A DNA stretch of 64,000 nucleotides from Georgenia faecalis (GCF_003710105.1 NZ_CP033325.1:1550001-1614000); one strand, 5' to 3'. Counted from the first letter of the stretch, positions 32,475-40,630 are shown. The notes: a model not told the origin generated them from the sequence alone. Program-made: numbers and translations.

Positions 32475-32816
32475 ATGCGCCCCACACCCACCGAGCTCCA
32501 CGCCTGTGACGCGGCCATCACCCTCGCGTTCACGATCCTCGGGAAGCGGTGGAACGGCATGATCATCGCCACTCTGGGGTCGGGCGCCCTGTCCTTCGCC
32601 GCGCTGCGCCGCAGCGTCACCGGCATCAGCGACGCCGTGCTCTCCGACCGGCTCACCGAGCTGGCGGACGCCGCGCTCGTGAGCCGCACCGTCGACCCGG
32701 GGCCGCCCGTCGCCGTCACCTACGCCCTCACCCCCAGCGGAGAGCAGCTCCTGCCGATCCTCGAGCAGCTCGGCCAGTGGGCCTCCGCGAACCTCACCCC
32801 AGCAGACGAGGACTGA
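32475..32816 (+). CDS. HxlR family transcriptional regulator
   Basis: A 113-residue winged-helix regulator. The family features are an N-terminal Cys (ELHACDAAITLAFTILGKRW, where the C-x-x-x-x-x-x-x-x-x-G-K-W/R-W pattern is diagnostic), LSFAALRRSVTGISDAVLSDRLTELADAALV (recognition helix) and VTYALTPSGEQLLPIL. The Cys may sense aldehydes or oxidants, as in HypR/YodB relatives. It starts a two-gene operon; the flavoprotein fusion begins four bases after its stop, so it most likely controls that gene in response to its substrate. Confidence 0.92.
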   Translation: MRPTPTELHACDAAITLAFTILGKRWNGMIIATLGSGALSFAALRRSVTGISDAVLSDRLTELADAALVSRTVDPGPPVAVTYALTPSGEQLLPILEQLGQWASANLTPADED

Positions 32817-32819
32817 CCC

Positions 32820-35054
32820 ATGGACTACGGACACACGCTCCGGTTCGGCACCTTCATCATCCCGACGGCGGCCCAGCCGCAGGCGCCGGTGCAGCTGGCC
32901 CAGCTCTCCGAGCGCCTGGGGTACGACGTCGTCACGTTCCAGGACCACCCGTACCAGCCGGCGTTCCTCGACACGTGGACGCTGCTGTCCTACGCCGCGG
33001 CGTCGACCGAACGCATCCACCTCGCACCGAACGTCCTCAACCTCCCGCTGCGGCCGGCGCCCGTGACGGCGCGCGCCGCCGCGTCGCTCGACCTGCTCAG
33101 CGGCGGCCGGCTCGACCTCGGCCTCGGCGCCGGCGGCTTCTGGGACGCGATCGAGGCGATGGGCGGCCGCCGTCTCACCGGCGGCCAGGCGGTCGAGGCG
33201 CTGAGCGAGGCGATCGACCTCATCCGGGGGATCTGGAACCCGGGCGACCGCGGCGTCCTGCGTGGGGGCGAGTACTACCCGGTCGACGGCGCCAAGCGCG
33301 GCCCCGCGCCCGCGCACGACATCCCGATCTGGATCGGTGCCTACAAGCCCCGGATGCTCGCGCTCACCGGCCGCAAGGCCGACGGCTGGCTGCCGAGCCT
33401 GCCCTACCTCGAGCCCGGCGCGCTGCGCGACGGCAACCACCGCATCGACGACGCCGCCGCCGACGCCGGCCGCGACCCGGCCGAGATCCGCCGCCTGCTC
33501 AACATCTCCGGCACCGAGCCCCTCGACCAGCTGACGGCCATGGCCCTCGAGGACGGCATCGGCACCTTCATCATCACCGGCGACGGCCCGACGGCGATCG
33601 AACGGTTCGCCGAGGAGGTCATGCCGGCCCTGCGGGACGCGGTGGCCGCCGAGCGCGGGCGGCGCGGCACCACCGCCGTCGACGCCGTCCGCCCGGCGCG
33701 CGCTGTCGCGCTGCGCCGGGCGGGGATCGCCTACGACGAGATCCCCGCCTCCCTGCGGGCGACCGCCGTCGAGCCCGGGGACACCGGCTACGCCGCGGTC
33801 CGGTCGACGTACATGCGCGGCGGCGCCCCGGGCCTGGTGCTGCGCCCCCGCACCGTCGACGAGGTCCGCGACGCCCTCGCCTTCGCCCGGCGGCACCCCG
33901 ACCTGCCGCTCGGCATCCGCAGCGGCGGCCACGGCATCAGCGGCCGCAGCACGAACGACGGCGGCCTCGTCATCGACCTCAAGGCGCTCAACGCCATCGA
34001 GGTGCTCGACGAGGGAGCCCGCCGCGTTCGGATCGGCCCCGGCGCCCGCTGGATGGATGTCGCCGCCGCGCTGCAGCCGTACGGCCTTGCCCTGTCCAGC
34101 GGCGACTACGGCGGCGTCGGCGTCGGCGGCCTCGCTACGGCGGGCGGCGTGGGGTTCCTCGGCCGGCAGCACGGTCTCACCATCGACCACCTCGTCGCGG
34201 CCGACGTCCTGCTCGCCGACGGGACCCTCGTGCGCGCCTCCGCCGACGAGAACGCGGACCTCTTCTGGGCCGTGCGCGGCGCCGGGGCCAACGTCGGCAT
34301 CGTCGTGTCGTTCGAGTTCGTGGCGGACCGGGTCGGCGAGGTCGGCTGGGCGCAGCTGGCCCTCCAGGTGGACGACGTCGCCGCCTTCCTCGAGGCGTAC
34401 GGCCGCACGACCGAGGCGGCCCCGCGTGACACCACGCTCTTCCTCATCATGAGCGCCCGGCCCGGGCAGCCGGCCGTGGCCCAGCTGTACGGCGTCGTCG
34501 ACTCCGCCGACCCGGACACGATCATCGAGCGGCTGCAGCCGTTCGCCGACCTCGGCCCGCTGGTCGGGCAGCAGGTGCAGCTGGCGTCGTACGCCGCGGT
34601 GATGGCGAACGCGTCCGACGTCGCCCACGACGGGCAGGGCGAGCCGCTGTTCCGGTCCGGGCTCGTCGAGCACCTCGACCGGGCCACGGCGCGCGCCGCG
34701 GCCGCGCTGGTCACCTCCGGCTCGGCGCCCTGGTTCCAGATCCGGCCCGTCGGGGGAGCGGTGAACGACGTCGCCCCGGACGCGACGGCGTACGCGCACC
34801 GGTCGGCGAACTTCTCCATCACCTCGATCGGCCGGTCCGCCCGCTTCGACGCGCTGTGGGAGGGGCTCGCCGAGCACTTCGACGGCCTCTACCTCAGCTT
34901 CGAGAGCCGGGTCGGCAGCCAGCATGTCGAGCAGGCGTTCCCGCCGGACACGCTCGCGCGCCTGCGCGAGATCAAGCGACGGGTCGACCCGGACAACGTC
35001 TTCCGCGACAACTTCGGGATCGGCGCGAGCGAGGTGCCGGCGGCGACGCGCTAG
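32820..35054 (+). CDS. Fusion: luciferase-like flavin monooxygenase + FAD-linked (berberine-bridge-type) oxidase
   Basis: A 744-residue two-enzyme protein. Residues about 1-285 are an LLM-class flavin-dependent TIM barrel (LRFGTFIIPTAAQP, VVTFQDHPYQP, LDLLSGGRLDLGLGAGGFWDAI, DIPIWIGAYKPRML), which uses FMNH2 or F420. A linker leads to a PCMH-type FAD domain at about 325-500: VLRPRTVDEVRDALAFARRH, IRSGGHGISGRS with the His that usually carries 8-alpha FAD, and VGVGGLATAGGVGFLGRQHGLTIDHLV. The second covalent site (Cys in bicovalent enzymes) is not present. The C-terminus has the BBE motif RVDPDNVFRDNF. A single open frame spans both halves without a stop. It is operonic with HxlR. The two active sites could act in sequence on one substrate; the substrate is unknown. 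Confidence 0.92.
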   Translation: MDYGHTLRFGTFIIPTAAQPQAPVQLAQLSERLGYDVVTFQDHPYQPAFLDTWTLLSYAAASTERIHLAPNVLNLPLRPAPVTARAAASLDLLSGGRLDLGLGAGGFWDAIEAMGGRRLTGGQAVEALSEAIDLIRGIWNPGDRGVLRGGEYYPVDGAKRGPAPAHDIPIWIGAYKPRMLALTGRKADGWLPSLPYLEPGALRDGNHRIDDAAADAGRDPAEIRRLLNISGTEPLDQLTAMALEDGIGTFIITGDGPTAIERFAEEVMPALRDAVAAERGRRGTTAVDAVRPARAVALRRAGIAYDEIPASLRATAVEPGDTGYAAVRSTYMRGGAPGLVLRPRTVDEVRDALAFARRHPDLPLGIRSGGHGISGRSTNDGGLVIDLKALNAIEVLDEGARRVRIGPGARWMDVAAALQPYGLALSSGDYGGVGVGGLATAGGVGFLGRQHGLTIDHLVAADVLLADGTLVRASADENADLFWAVRGAGANVGIVVSFEFVADRVGEVGWAQLALQVDDVAAFLEAYGRTTEAAPRDTTLFLIMSARPGQPAVAQLYGVVDSADPDTIIERLQPFADLGPLVGQQVQLASYAAVMANASDVAHDGQGEPLFRSGLVEHLDRATARAAAALVTSGSAPWFQIRPVGGAVNDVAPDATAYAHRSANFSITSIGRSARFDALWEGLAEHFDGLYLSFESRVGSQHVEQAFPPDTLARLREIKRRVDPDNVFRDNFGIGASEVPAATR

Positions 35055-35115
35055 TCGCAGGAACAGGCATCGGGCGACGTCACACAGGTGCCGTGAGGCT
35101 GGCGGGATCTGCCCG

Positions 35116-35592
35116 TCACCCTCGCGGCGTTGGGGGGCTTCGGCGCTCCGCCCGGCGCTGCGCAGCCTCGTGGGCCTGCCGCAGGAGGCGGGCGGCCAGC
35201 GCGTGCGTGCTCGCCGCTGGGTTGACGATCGACACCCACCCCTGGGCGCGGTACACCGGGTGAGGGAGAACCCTGTCGGCGGCGGCGTAGTCCCAGGAGG
35301 CCACCGCGGTCCGCGGGTGCTCACCTGTGAGCTCGGCGAACGCCTCCGTGCCGACGCGAATGTTCAGCCGCCAACGGCCGGGATGGTCCAGGTCGCTCAT
35401 GGTGTCGCCGGGATAGTTCTTCGTGACGATGGTGGCGTAGGGCTGTTCGCGCGCTGGCACCTCGCCGTCGGGGGCGTAGTAGAAGAAGTGGTCGCCCCAG
35501 GCGATCTCGGGGGATGCGCTGCCCTCGGTGGGGGCAAGTTCGAGTAGCCCGTCGAACGCTCGGATTGTCTGAAGAAGTCGCTCCATACTCAT
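35116..35592 (-). CDS. DUF6194 family protein
   Basis: A 158-residue soluble protein fitting DUF6194: ITWGD/IAWGDHFFYYAPDGEVP, QPYATIVTKNYPGD, DRPGRWRLNIRVG-like SDLDHPGRWRLNIRVGTEAF, and DRVLPHPVYRAQGWVSIVNP. The family is widespread in actinobacteria and firmicutes and has a MmcQ/YjbR-like feel, but no known reaction. It is divergent from the double-MerR regulator with only 69 bases between the starts, containing a palindrome; the regulator probably controls it. Confidence 0.82.
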   Translation of the reverse strand: MSMERLLQTIRAFDGLLELAPTEGSASPEIAWGDHFFYYAPDGEVPAREQPYATIVTKNYPGDTMSDLDHPGRWRLNIRVGTEAFAELTGEHPRTAVASWDYAAADRVLPHPVYRAQGWVSIVNPAASTHALAARLLRQAHEAAQRRAERRSPPTPRG

Positions 35593-35596
35593 GGTT

Positions 35597-35619
35597 CAAG
35601 CGTGTACTTGACGTGCTTG
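35597..35619. promoter_or_regulatory. MerR-type palindrome between DUF6194 and the double-MerR gene
   Basis: The dyad CAAGC-gt-GT-acttg-AC-gt-GCTTG has seven paired bases in each arm and the centre spacing typical of MerR operators. It lies 5 bases upstream of the DUF6194 start and 43 bases upstream of the regulator start, so it can control both directions. Confidence 0.55.
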
Positions 35620-35661
35620 TGGAGGGTTCGGATGGGGCGAGCATGTGGCGAGGTGCCACCG

Positions 35662-36381
35662 ATGAACACCGCTGGGGTCGCGGCAGCGTCGGGATACTCC
35701 GTACAGCAGGTGCGTGACCTGGAGGCTCTGGCCGTGATCCCCGCCGCAGCCCGGTCACGCAACGGGTACCGGCAGTTCTCCGCAGACCATGTACGCGGCC
35801 TTCGCGCCTACCGCGACCTCGCCTACGCGGTGGGTCCCGTCGAGGCTCGACGGGCGATGCAAGGGATTCGCCTCCAGCCACCCGACCAAGCGGCGGCGCT
35901 CATCTGCCAGTTCCATGCCAGGCTCAATGACGAGCGCGAGCAAGCACTGACAGCACAGCGTGCGCTGCGGGCCATCGGCACCGAGGCGACGACGGACGCG
36001 CCGGACGTCGAAGGCGACTTCATGACCATCACCGAGCTGTCGCGGGCCCTCGGAGTCCGGGCGTCCACACTCCGCTTCTGGGAGAAGGTCGGTCTGGTGG
36101 CGCCCGAGCGTGTGGCAACACGAGCAGGGACTGCGCGGCGCTACGCCGTCCCTGCGATCCGGGAAGCACGCATCACGGCAGGCCTGCGTGCCGGTGGTTA
36201 CCGCGTCCCGGACGTACAGAAGGCGATCACCGCTGTCCGCGCCCTCAATGACGTGAGCGACTCGCTCGCCGCCCTCGACACTCGACTGCAGGCCATCGGC
36301 CGACGTGCACTTGCCCTGCTGCGCGCGGGAACGCTGTTGGCCGAGATCATCGAAGGTGCTCGTCAGCCCCAGGGATCCTGA
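35662..36381 (+). CDS. Transcriptional regulator with two MerR domains
   Basis: A 239-residue protein carrying two MerR winged helices in one chain. The first, about residues 1-70, reads AGVAAASGYSVQQVRDLEALAVIPAAARSRNGYRQFSADHV; the second, about 118-185, reads MTITELSRALGVRASTLRFWEKVGLVAPERVATRAGTARRY. Between them is a short helical segment (QFHARLNDEREQALTAQRALRAIG), like the MerR dimerisation helix, and a second such helix ends the protein. No metal-binding Cys cluster is present. A GAGGTG ribosome-binding site favours the ATG at 35662, though 35632 is possible. It is divergent from DUF6194. Single-chain tandem MerR proteins are uncommon; it could bind DNA as an intramolecular pseudo-dimer. 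Confidence 0.85.
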   Translation: MNTAGVAAASGYSVQQVRDLEALAVIPAAARSRNGYRQFSADHVRGLRAYRDLAYAVGPVEARRAMQGIRLQPPDQAAALICQFHARLNDEREQALTAQRALRAIGTEATTDAPDVEGDFMTITELSRALGVRASTLRFWEKVGLVAPERVATRAGTARRYAVPAIREARITAGLRAGGYRVPDVQKAITAVRALNDVSDSLAALDTRLQAIGRRALALLRAGTLLAEIIEGARQPQGS

Positions 36382-36487
36382 CAGCCGGGCGGATCGACCG
36401 CCTCATCAGCGGCCTGCCCGCACGTCCTGGTCCGCGCCGCGGCCGAGCGCCCGCTCCCGCCCGAGCGCGTGTGTGCTCACGCAGAGA

Positions 36488-36510
36488 CCGGGCAATTCTG
36501 CACGATCACG
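36488..36510 (+). repeat. Repeat family 2, half-element
   Basis: CCGGGCAATTCTGCACGATCACG, a 23-base sequence repeated with small changes at 37099-37121 and, as the right arm of a palindrome, at 37968-37989. It lies between the end of the double-MerR gene and the end of the lipoprotein gene. Confidence 0.65.
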
Positions 36511-36535
36511 CGAAGGGTGGCGGCGTGGCCGGTCG

Positions 36536-37018
36536 TCATGCCTGGTCGGACGTCTGCCGGAGCGCGTCCACGGCGGCGTACTCCGCCTCGTAGCACGCGG
36601 GGTCGACACCGGAGGACACGGCCTCACCCGGCACGGTGTAGTGATGCCGCCCGTCCACCGAGTCCACGATGCTCAGCTCGAAACCGCCCGCGCTCAGGCA
36701 CTCCCGGTACCGCGCGAACGACGCGTCGTACTCCTCGGCCGTCACCTCGCCGTCGCTGATCTCCGCGGCCTGCGCCGGCGACATTGCCGCGCGGCTGGCG
36801 TCCGTCGCCGGATCGTCCGGCTGCGCGACGGTCGGGGGCGCCGACGTGGCCGAGCGGCCGGCGCCCGTCGCGGGCTGCTGCTCCGGCGCGGTGGAGGCCG
36901 TGCACCCGGCGAGCAGCACCGCGAGGGCGAGCGCCCCGCCCCGCCGTCGCCACGCCGACTTGACCGCATCCGCGGCGTCGGGCCGCGGCCCCTGGGCTCC
37001 TGTGTCCGCGCTACGCAT
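36536..37018 (-). CDS. Uncharacterised lipoprotein
   Basis: A 160-residue protein with a lipoprotein signal (GGALALAVLLAGCTAS, lipobox LAGC), a 40-residue Ala/Pro/Thr linker and a small mature domain about residues 75-160 containing two Cys (YRECLSAGGFELSIVD and GVDPACYEAEY) that could form a disulfide. E-x-Y-x-x-x-F-x-x-Y-x-x-C-L repeats are seen in other actinobacterial lipoproteins of unknown function. The start at 37018 has a GGCGGAGG ribosome-binding site; an ATG at 37045 in frame is less likely. It is flanked by repeat elements of both dispersed families. Confidence 0.7.
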   Translation of the reverse strand: MRSADTGAQGPRPDAADAVKSAWRRRGGALALAVLLAGCTASTAPEQQPATGAGRSATSAPPTVAQPDDPATDASRAAMSPAQAAEISDGEVTAEEYDASFARYRECLSAGGFELSIVDSVDGRHHYTVPGEAVSSGVDPACYEAEYAAVDALRQTSDQA

Positions 37019-37098
37019 CGGTACGCCTCCGCCCTCAGTCGTCATCGGCTGGTGATCTTGACCGTACTGGCTGCGCCGCAGGGAAGTGCGGAAACGTT

Positions 37099-37121
37099 CC
37101 CGGCATTTCTGCACGATCACG
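37099..37121 (+). repeat. Repeat family 2, half-element
   Basis: CCCGGCATTTCTGCACGATCACG differs at only three or four positions from the copy at 36488-36510. It lies upstream of the lipoprotein gene, about 80 bases from its start. Confidence 0.65.
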
Positions 37122-37172
37122 AGCGGGGATCGGCGCGACGGCTGGCGCCAAGCGGCCCCGCGCCCCTCGCAA

Positions 37173-37213
37173 CGTGCTGGGAATGGCCCATCAGTGAGTC
37201 CAATCCCTGCACG
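37173..37213 (+). repeat. Dispersed palindromic repeat, family 1, copy b
   Basis: A 41-base element with arms CGTGCTGGG / CCCTGCACG (8 of 9 paired) and inner block AATGGCCCATCAGTGAGTCC. It shares most inner bases with copies at 25811-25850 and 50514-50556, and lies just beyond the stop of the AroM-family gene. Confidence 0.75.
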
Positions 37214-37227
37214 GTGAACTTGTGCGG

Positions 37228-37908
37228 CTAGAGGAGCGAGCCGAGGAGCCGGGCGGCCACGTCCCGGGCCGTGACGACGCGGGTGTCACCGCACGCCTCC
37301 TGCACGGCGTCGCGCATAGCGGCGGTGTAGCCGATGCAGTCCATGACCAGCAGGTCGCACGCGCCGCCGACCATGGCCCCCGCCGCAGCGACCGTCACGG
37401 GGTCGTCGGTGTACGGGCTCGCCGCGCCGACCGCGGTCGGGCGGACACCCATCGAGGCCTCCCAGTGCGCGTAGGCCTCGGTCACCTGCTCCGGCAGCGG
37501 GCTGAGGATGCCGAGCCGGCGGGTGGGGAACCCGCTGAGGAGGCCGCGGACGCCGTCGTGCGCGAGGCGCTCCGCGGTGAAGAGCGGCCGGGTGTGCGCG
37601 ACCTGCCTGAACTCCCCGGTGCAGACGAGGAAGGTGGCGTCCGCGCCGTCGGCCTCCCCGCGGGCCACCGCCCGCCCGACCAGGGCGACGGTGTCGTCGT
37701 GCCGGACGACGGCGGACGTGCCGTCGCGCAACCGCGAGGTGAGGACGCGTTCGCCCGGCTGCGGGGCCAGCGCGGCGATCGCCGCACGGTCGAGGCCGTC
37801 GAGGGCGCCGTGCTCGACAATCTCGGTCCCCGGGGGAAGGACGTCGCGGATCTCGGGCGTGAGGTCGACGCGGGGCGACTGTCCGATCGTGACGACGGCG
37901 AGCTTCAC
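37228..37908 (-). CDS. AroM family protein
   Basis: A 226-residue protein of the AroM family, related to Asp/Glu racemases. It begins KLAVVTIGQSPRVDLTPEI, the family hallmark (I-G-Q-S-P-R). The two Cys expected of the racemase fold are kept, in FLVCTGEFRQ and LLVMDCIGYTAAMRDAV. Escherichia coli AroM has no established function; in other bacteria AroM genes sit with DUF1177 and OPT transporter genes, as here, so a role in handling an amino-acid or peptide derivative is inferred. It is the last gene of the leftward peptide locus, but a 222-base G-rich gap separates it from the peptidase gene, so it may have its own promoter. Confidence 0.88.
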   Translation of the reverse strand: MKLAVVTIGQSPRVDLTPEIRDVLPPGTEIVEHGALDGLDRAAIAALAPQPGERVLTSRLRDGTSAVVRHDDTVALVGRAVARGEADGADATFLVCTGEFRQVAHTRPLFTAERLAHDGVRGLLSGFPTRRLGILSPLPEQVTEAYAHWEASMGVRPTAVGAASPYTDDPVTVAAAGAMVGGACDLLVMDCIGYTAAMRDAVQEACGDTRVVTARDVAARLLGSLL

Positions 37909-37948
37909 GGTCGTCCTCCTGTCGTGATGTCCGGGCCCACCCCGCTGT

Positions 37949-37989
37949 CGTGATCATGCAGAAGTGCCCGGCGTCTCTGCATGATCACG
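37949..37989. repeat. Palindromic full form of repeat family 2
   Basis: A 41-base palindrome with arms CGTGATCATGCAGA (37949-37962) and TCTGCATGATCACG (37976-37989). Single arms of the same sequence occur at 36488-36510 and 37099-37121 and in front of two small genes at 27308 and 31522. It is located about 40 bases upstream of the AroM start. Confidence 0.75.
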
Positions 37990-37990
37990 A

Positions 37991-38130
37991 ACGAGGGGGA
38001 GGGGGGCGAGGGGGGAGAGGGGGGGTGCGGGGGGATGAGGGGGTGCTGGTCGGGTGCGGGGGTGCGGATGGGGTGCGGCTGCGGGTGGGTGCGGGCTGGG
38101 GGGTCAGACGTGGGGGTGGGCGTCGCGGGC
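37991..38130 (+). repeat. G-rich, quadruplex-prone low-complexity tract
   Basis: About 140 bases with at least a dozen runs of four or more G on the plus strand and almost no C runs, exactly filling the gap between the peptidase stop (38131) and the repeat upstream of AroM. It could fold as G-quadruplexes and impede transcription from the peptidase gene into AroM. Confidence 0.7.
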
Positions 38131-39414
38131 TCAGGCCCGCAGGCGGGTGAGGAGCCGGTCGAGGAGATGGCGCCCGTCGGCGCGGATGCCGTCGTGCTGG
38201 TACTCGTTCGTCACGAGCGGCCGCAGGCCGCGGATGGCCTGGGCGGTGGCGAGCGAGAGCTCACGGGGGACGAACAAGTCGTCGTGGTAGATCGCCGCCG
38301 CGACCGGCACGGTGTTCTCCGCGAGCACCTCGGGGTCGTACAGCGCGGGGAAGTCCGCGCGCGCGGCGAGGATCTCGGCCGCCTCGCGCACCGGGACCAG
38401 CGCCGGGTCCTCGGTGAACTGCCAGGGAAAGATGTGCTCGCCGGTGAGGAGCGGCTGCTCGAGGTCCGCCGAGAACTCCGGCAGCGACTCGCGCACCCGC
38501 TGGGCGGCCCACGCCGTCGCCCCGCCGGAGGCGGGCCCCTGGGCGTAGATCGTCTCGTGGAGGACGCCGTAGAGCGGGTTCGCGGCGAACGAGACGACGC
38601 CCCCGACCTCCCGGAGGAAGCGCTCCCGCAGCCGCTTCTCGCCGCCGACGGTGACGAACGGCGCCTCGAGGAGGTAGTGCACCCCCTCGAACCCGGTGGA
38701 CGAGCCGAGCTGGATGCCGACCTGGAGGAAGCGCTGCACCGACAGCCGCTCGCCGGTGGGCAGGAGCTCCTCCGTGCCGCGCAGGTGGGCGACGACCTCC
38801 CGCAGGGTCGCCGCGTCCACCGGGTGACGGGCGAAGAACTCCGCGTTGCGCCGGGCGGTCTGGGCGAACGTCAGCCGGTAGACGTCGTCGGCCGGGCCGG
38901 TCAGGGCCGGCAGCCCCGCGGTGATGAGCACCTCGCGCAGGCGGTGCGGCGCCCGGGAGAGGTAGGTCGTCGCGACGAACCCGCCGTAGGACTGGCCGAG
39001 CACGCTCCAGCGGTCCTCGCCGAGCGCCTCGCGGAGCAGCTCGGCGTCCGCGACGATGGCGTCGGCCCGGAAGTGCGCGAGGTACGCCGCCTGGGCGGCG
39101 CCGTCGCCCACGTCGGCGAGCGTCTGCCGGTCGGCCGGCGTCGAGCGCCCGGTGCCCCGCTGGTCGAGGAGCACCACGCGGTACTCCTCGAGCGCCCGGT
39201 CGAGCCAGCCGCCGACGGAGTCCGGGCGGTTGGCGCGGTTGCCGGGGCCGCCCTGGAACCACACGAGCCGCGGCCGCTGCGCCCCGCCGTCGCGCACGAG
39301 CTCGCGGGCGAACAGCTCGATGGTCCCCGGCGTGGCACCGGCGTGGTCGAGGGGGACGGCGAGGACGTGCTCGTGGACGTCGTGCCCGTCGATCCGGTAG
39401 GTCGCGGTCTCCAT
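38131..39414 (-). CDS. S33 family alpha/beta-hydrolase peptidase (prolyl aminopeptidase-like)
   Basis: A 427-residue alpha/beta hydrolase with the S33 marks: oxyanion segment WFQGGPGNRANR (G-G-P-G), DQRGTGRSTP, nucleophile elbow VLGQSYGGFVATTYLSRAP (Ser in G-x-S-x-G), and late His in EYQHDGIRADGRHLL. Such enzymes release N-terminal Pro or other residues from short peptides in the cytosol; this long, single-domain subgroup is annotated in actinobacteria as prolyl aminopeptidase-like. Its start lies 12 bases after the stop of the M29/NicX-like gene, so they are cotranscribed. With the OPT transporter upstream it fits degradation of imported peptides. Confidence 0.9.
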   Translation of the reverse strand: METATYRIDGHDVHEHVLAVPLDHAGATPGTIELFARELVRDGGAQRPRLVWFQGGPGNRANRPDSVGGWLDRALEEYRVVLLDQRGTGRSTPADRQTLADVGDGAAQAAYLAHFRADAIVADAELLREALGEDRWSVLGQSYGGFVATTYLSRAPHRLREVLITAGLPALTGPADDVYRLTFAQTARRNAEFFARHPVDAATLREVVAHLRGTEELLPTGERLSVQRFLQVGIQLGSSTGFEGVHYLLEAPFVTVGGEKRLRERFLREVGGVVSFAANPLYGVLHETIYAQGPASGGATAWAAQRVRESLPEFSADLEQPLLTGEHIFPWQFTEDPALVPVREAAEILAARADFPALYDPEVLAENTVPVAAAIYHDDLFVPRELSLATAQAIRGLRPLVTNEYQHDGIRADGRHLLDRLLTRLRA

Positions 39415-39426
39415 GAGGGCAGCCTC

Positions 39427-40494
39427 TCAGTACCCGTCCACGCCGAGGCGCTGGCAGATGGCGACGAGCCGGGGGTGGACGTAACGCCCGTCCTCCTCGA
39501 TCGCGACGCCGTCGACGTAGATCGACGGGGCGACGTTCGAGCCGTCGGAGTGGGCGGGCGCGACCCACGGCTCCCCGCCGATCCAGGCCCCCTTGGTGCC
39601 GATGCCGAACTCCACGCAGCCGAAGACGCGCTCGTCCTCGACGATCCGGCCCGTCGACCGCGTGACGCCGGGGTTGAACCCGAGCGACCAGTGGGCCACG
39701 CGGTACATGTTCGGGTCGTCCTGGGCGGCGAGCCAGGAGCGGTAGACCGCGGCGTCGCGGCCCTCGCCGGCGACGTCGGTGACGACGCCGTCCTGCACCG
39801 TGAGGGTGATGGGGTTGGCGATGAGGCCGTTCTCGTCCGGGGGCCAGACGGCGCCGTCGAAGACGATGGTGCCGTTCTGGGTCTCCTCGAGCGGGTTCCA
39901 GGAGATCTGGCCGGCGAGCATGACGGACATGCCGGGCTTGTCGGCGGGGATGCCGCGCACGTGGATGGGCCGGTCGCCGGTGCGGCCGGTGATGTCGGTG
40001 CCGTTGCGGGAGGTGATCCGGATCTCCTCGCCCGCGCTGAGCAGCTCGACGAGCGCGTCGCCCAGCTCGCGCACCCCGGCGTAGTCGACCTTGGCGACCG
40101 TGTCGACGAGCATCTGGACGTCCAGCCCGGTGAGGCAGGTGTACCGGGTGCCCCGCTCCATCGCCGCGCGGAAGGCGTTGGAGTGCATGATGTAGCCGAG
40201 CTGGAGCTCGATCCACACGTCGGCGCCGAGCGCGGCGCCGGCCACCGGGGCCGGGGGCTCGACGGCGGACTGCCAGCGGGTCTCGTACCGGACGATGACG
40301 GGGTGGGCGCCGACGGCCATCGCCGCCCCGCCGAGCAGCTCGGCCACGCGCATGTCGGACGAGGTGTCCGTGGTGATGAGGACGTTCTCGCCCTCCTTCA
40401 CGCACATGATCTCCTCGATGAGCTTGCGGGCTCCGACGAACGCCTCGAACGCCAGGTACTCGTTGCGGGACTCGACGCGGTTGGTGACCTCCAT
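39427..40494 (-). CDS. M29-like aminopeptidase / NicX-like metalloprotein
   Basis: A 355-residue metalloprotein of the family that joins M29-like leucyl aminopeptidases and 2,5-dihydroxypyridine 5,6-dioxygenase (NicX). The N-terminal half (ENVLITTDTSSDMRVAELLGGAAMAVGAHPVIVRYE) resembles M29 domain 1. The C-terminal half keeps the metal-ligand candidates: His in RVAHWSLGFNPGV and the H-x-D in PAHSDGSNVAP, matching the Fe site of NicX as I recall it. The peptide-uptake setting favours a peptidase or amide-hydrolysing role over ring cleavage, but either is possible. It lies between the OPT transporter and the S33 gene in the same direction. Confidence 0.82.
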   Translation of the reverse strand: MEVTNRVESRNEYLAFEAFVGARKLIEEIMCVKEGENVLITTDTSSDMRVAELLGGAAMAVGAHPVIVRYETRWQSAVEPPAPVAGAALGADVWIELQLGYIMHSNAFRAAMERGTRYTCLTGLDVQMLVDTVAKVDYAGVRELGDALVELLSAGEEIRITSRNGTDITGRTGDRPIHVRGIPADKPGMSVMLAGQISWNPLEETQNGTIVFDGAVWPPDENGLIANPITLTVQDGVVTDVAGEGRDAAVYRSWLAAQDDPNMYRVAHWSLGFNPGVTRSTGRIVEDERVFGCVEFGIGTKGAWIGGEPWVAPAHSDGSNVAPSIYVDGVAIEEDGRYVHPRLVAICQRLGVDGY

Positions 40495-40630
40495 GAGGGG
40501 TCCTCTCTGCTGGGGTGTGCTCGGCGGGGCCGGGGATCTGCGTGGCGGGGCCGGGGGGGTGCTGGCGGGGCCGGCGCCGGCGGCGGGAAGAGCGGTCGGC
40601 GCCGGCGCCGGGGGCGGGAAGCGGGCGGGG

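Noticed and set aside
31566-35324. A 1252-codon open frame on the minus strand spanning the TetR gene and the whole flavoprotein fusion
   Set aside because: Only its last 176 codons match a protein (TetR). The rest is antisense of the LLM/FAD fusion gene with shadow composition.
38261-40405. A 714-codon minus-strand frame overlapping the S33 peptidase and M29/NicX-like genes in another frame
   Set aside because: Both real genes have intact motifs and starts; this frame is Arg/Pro-rich without similarity.
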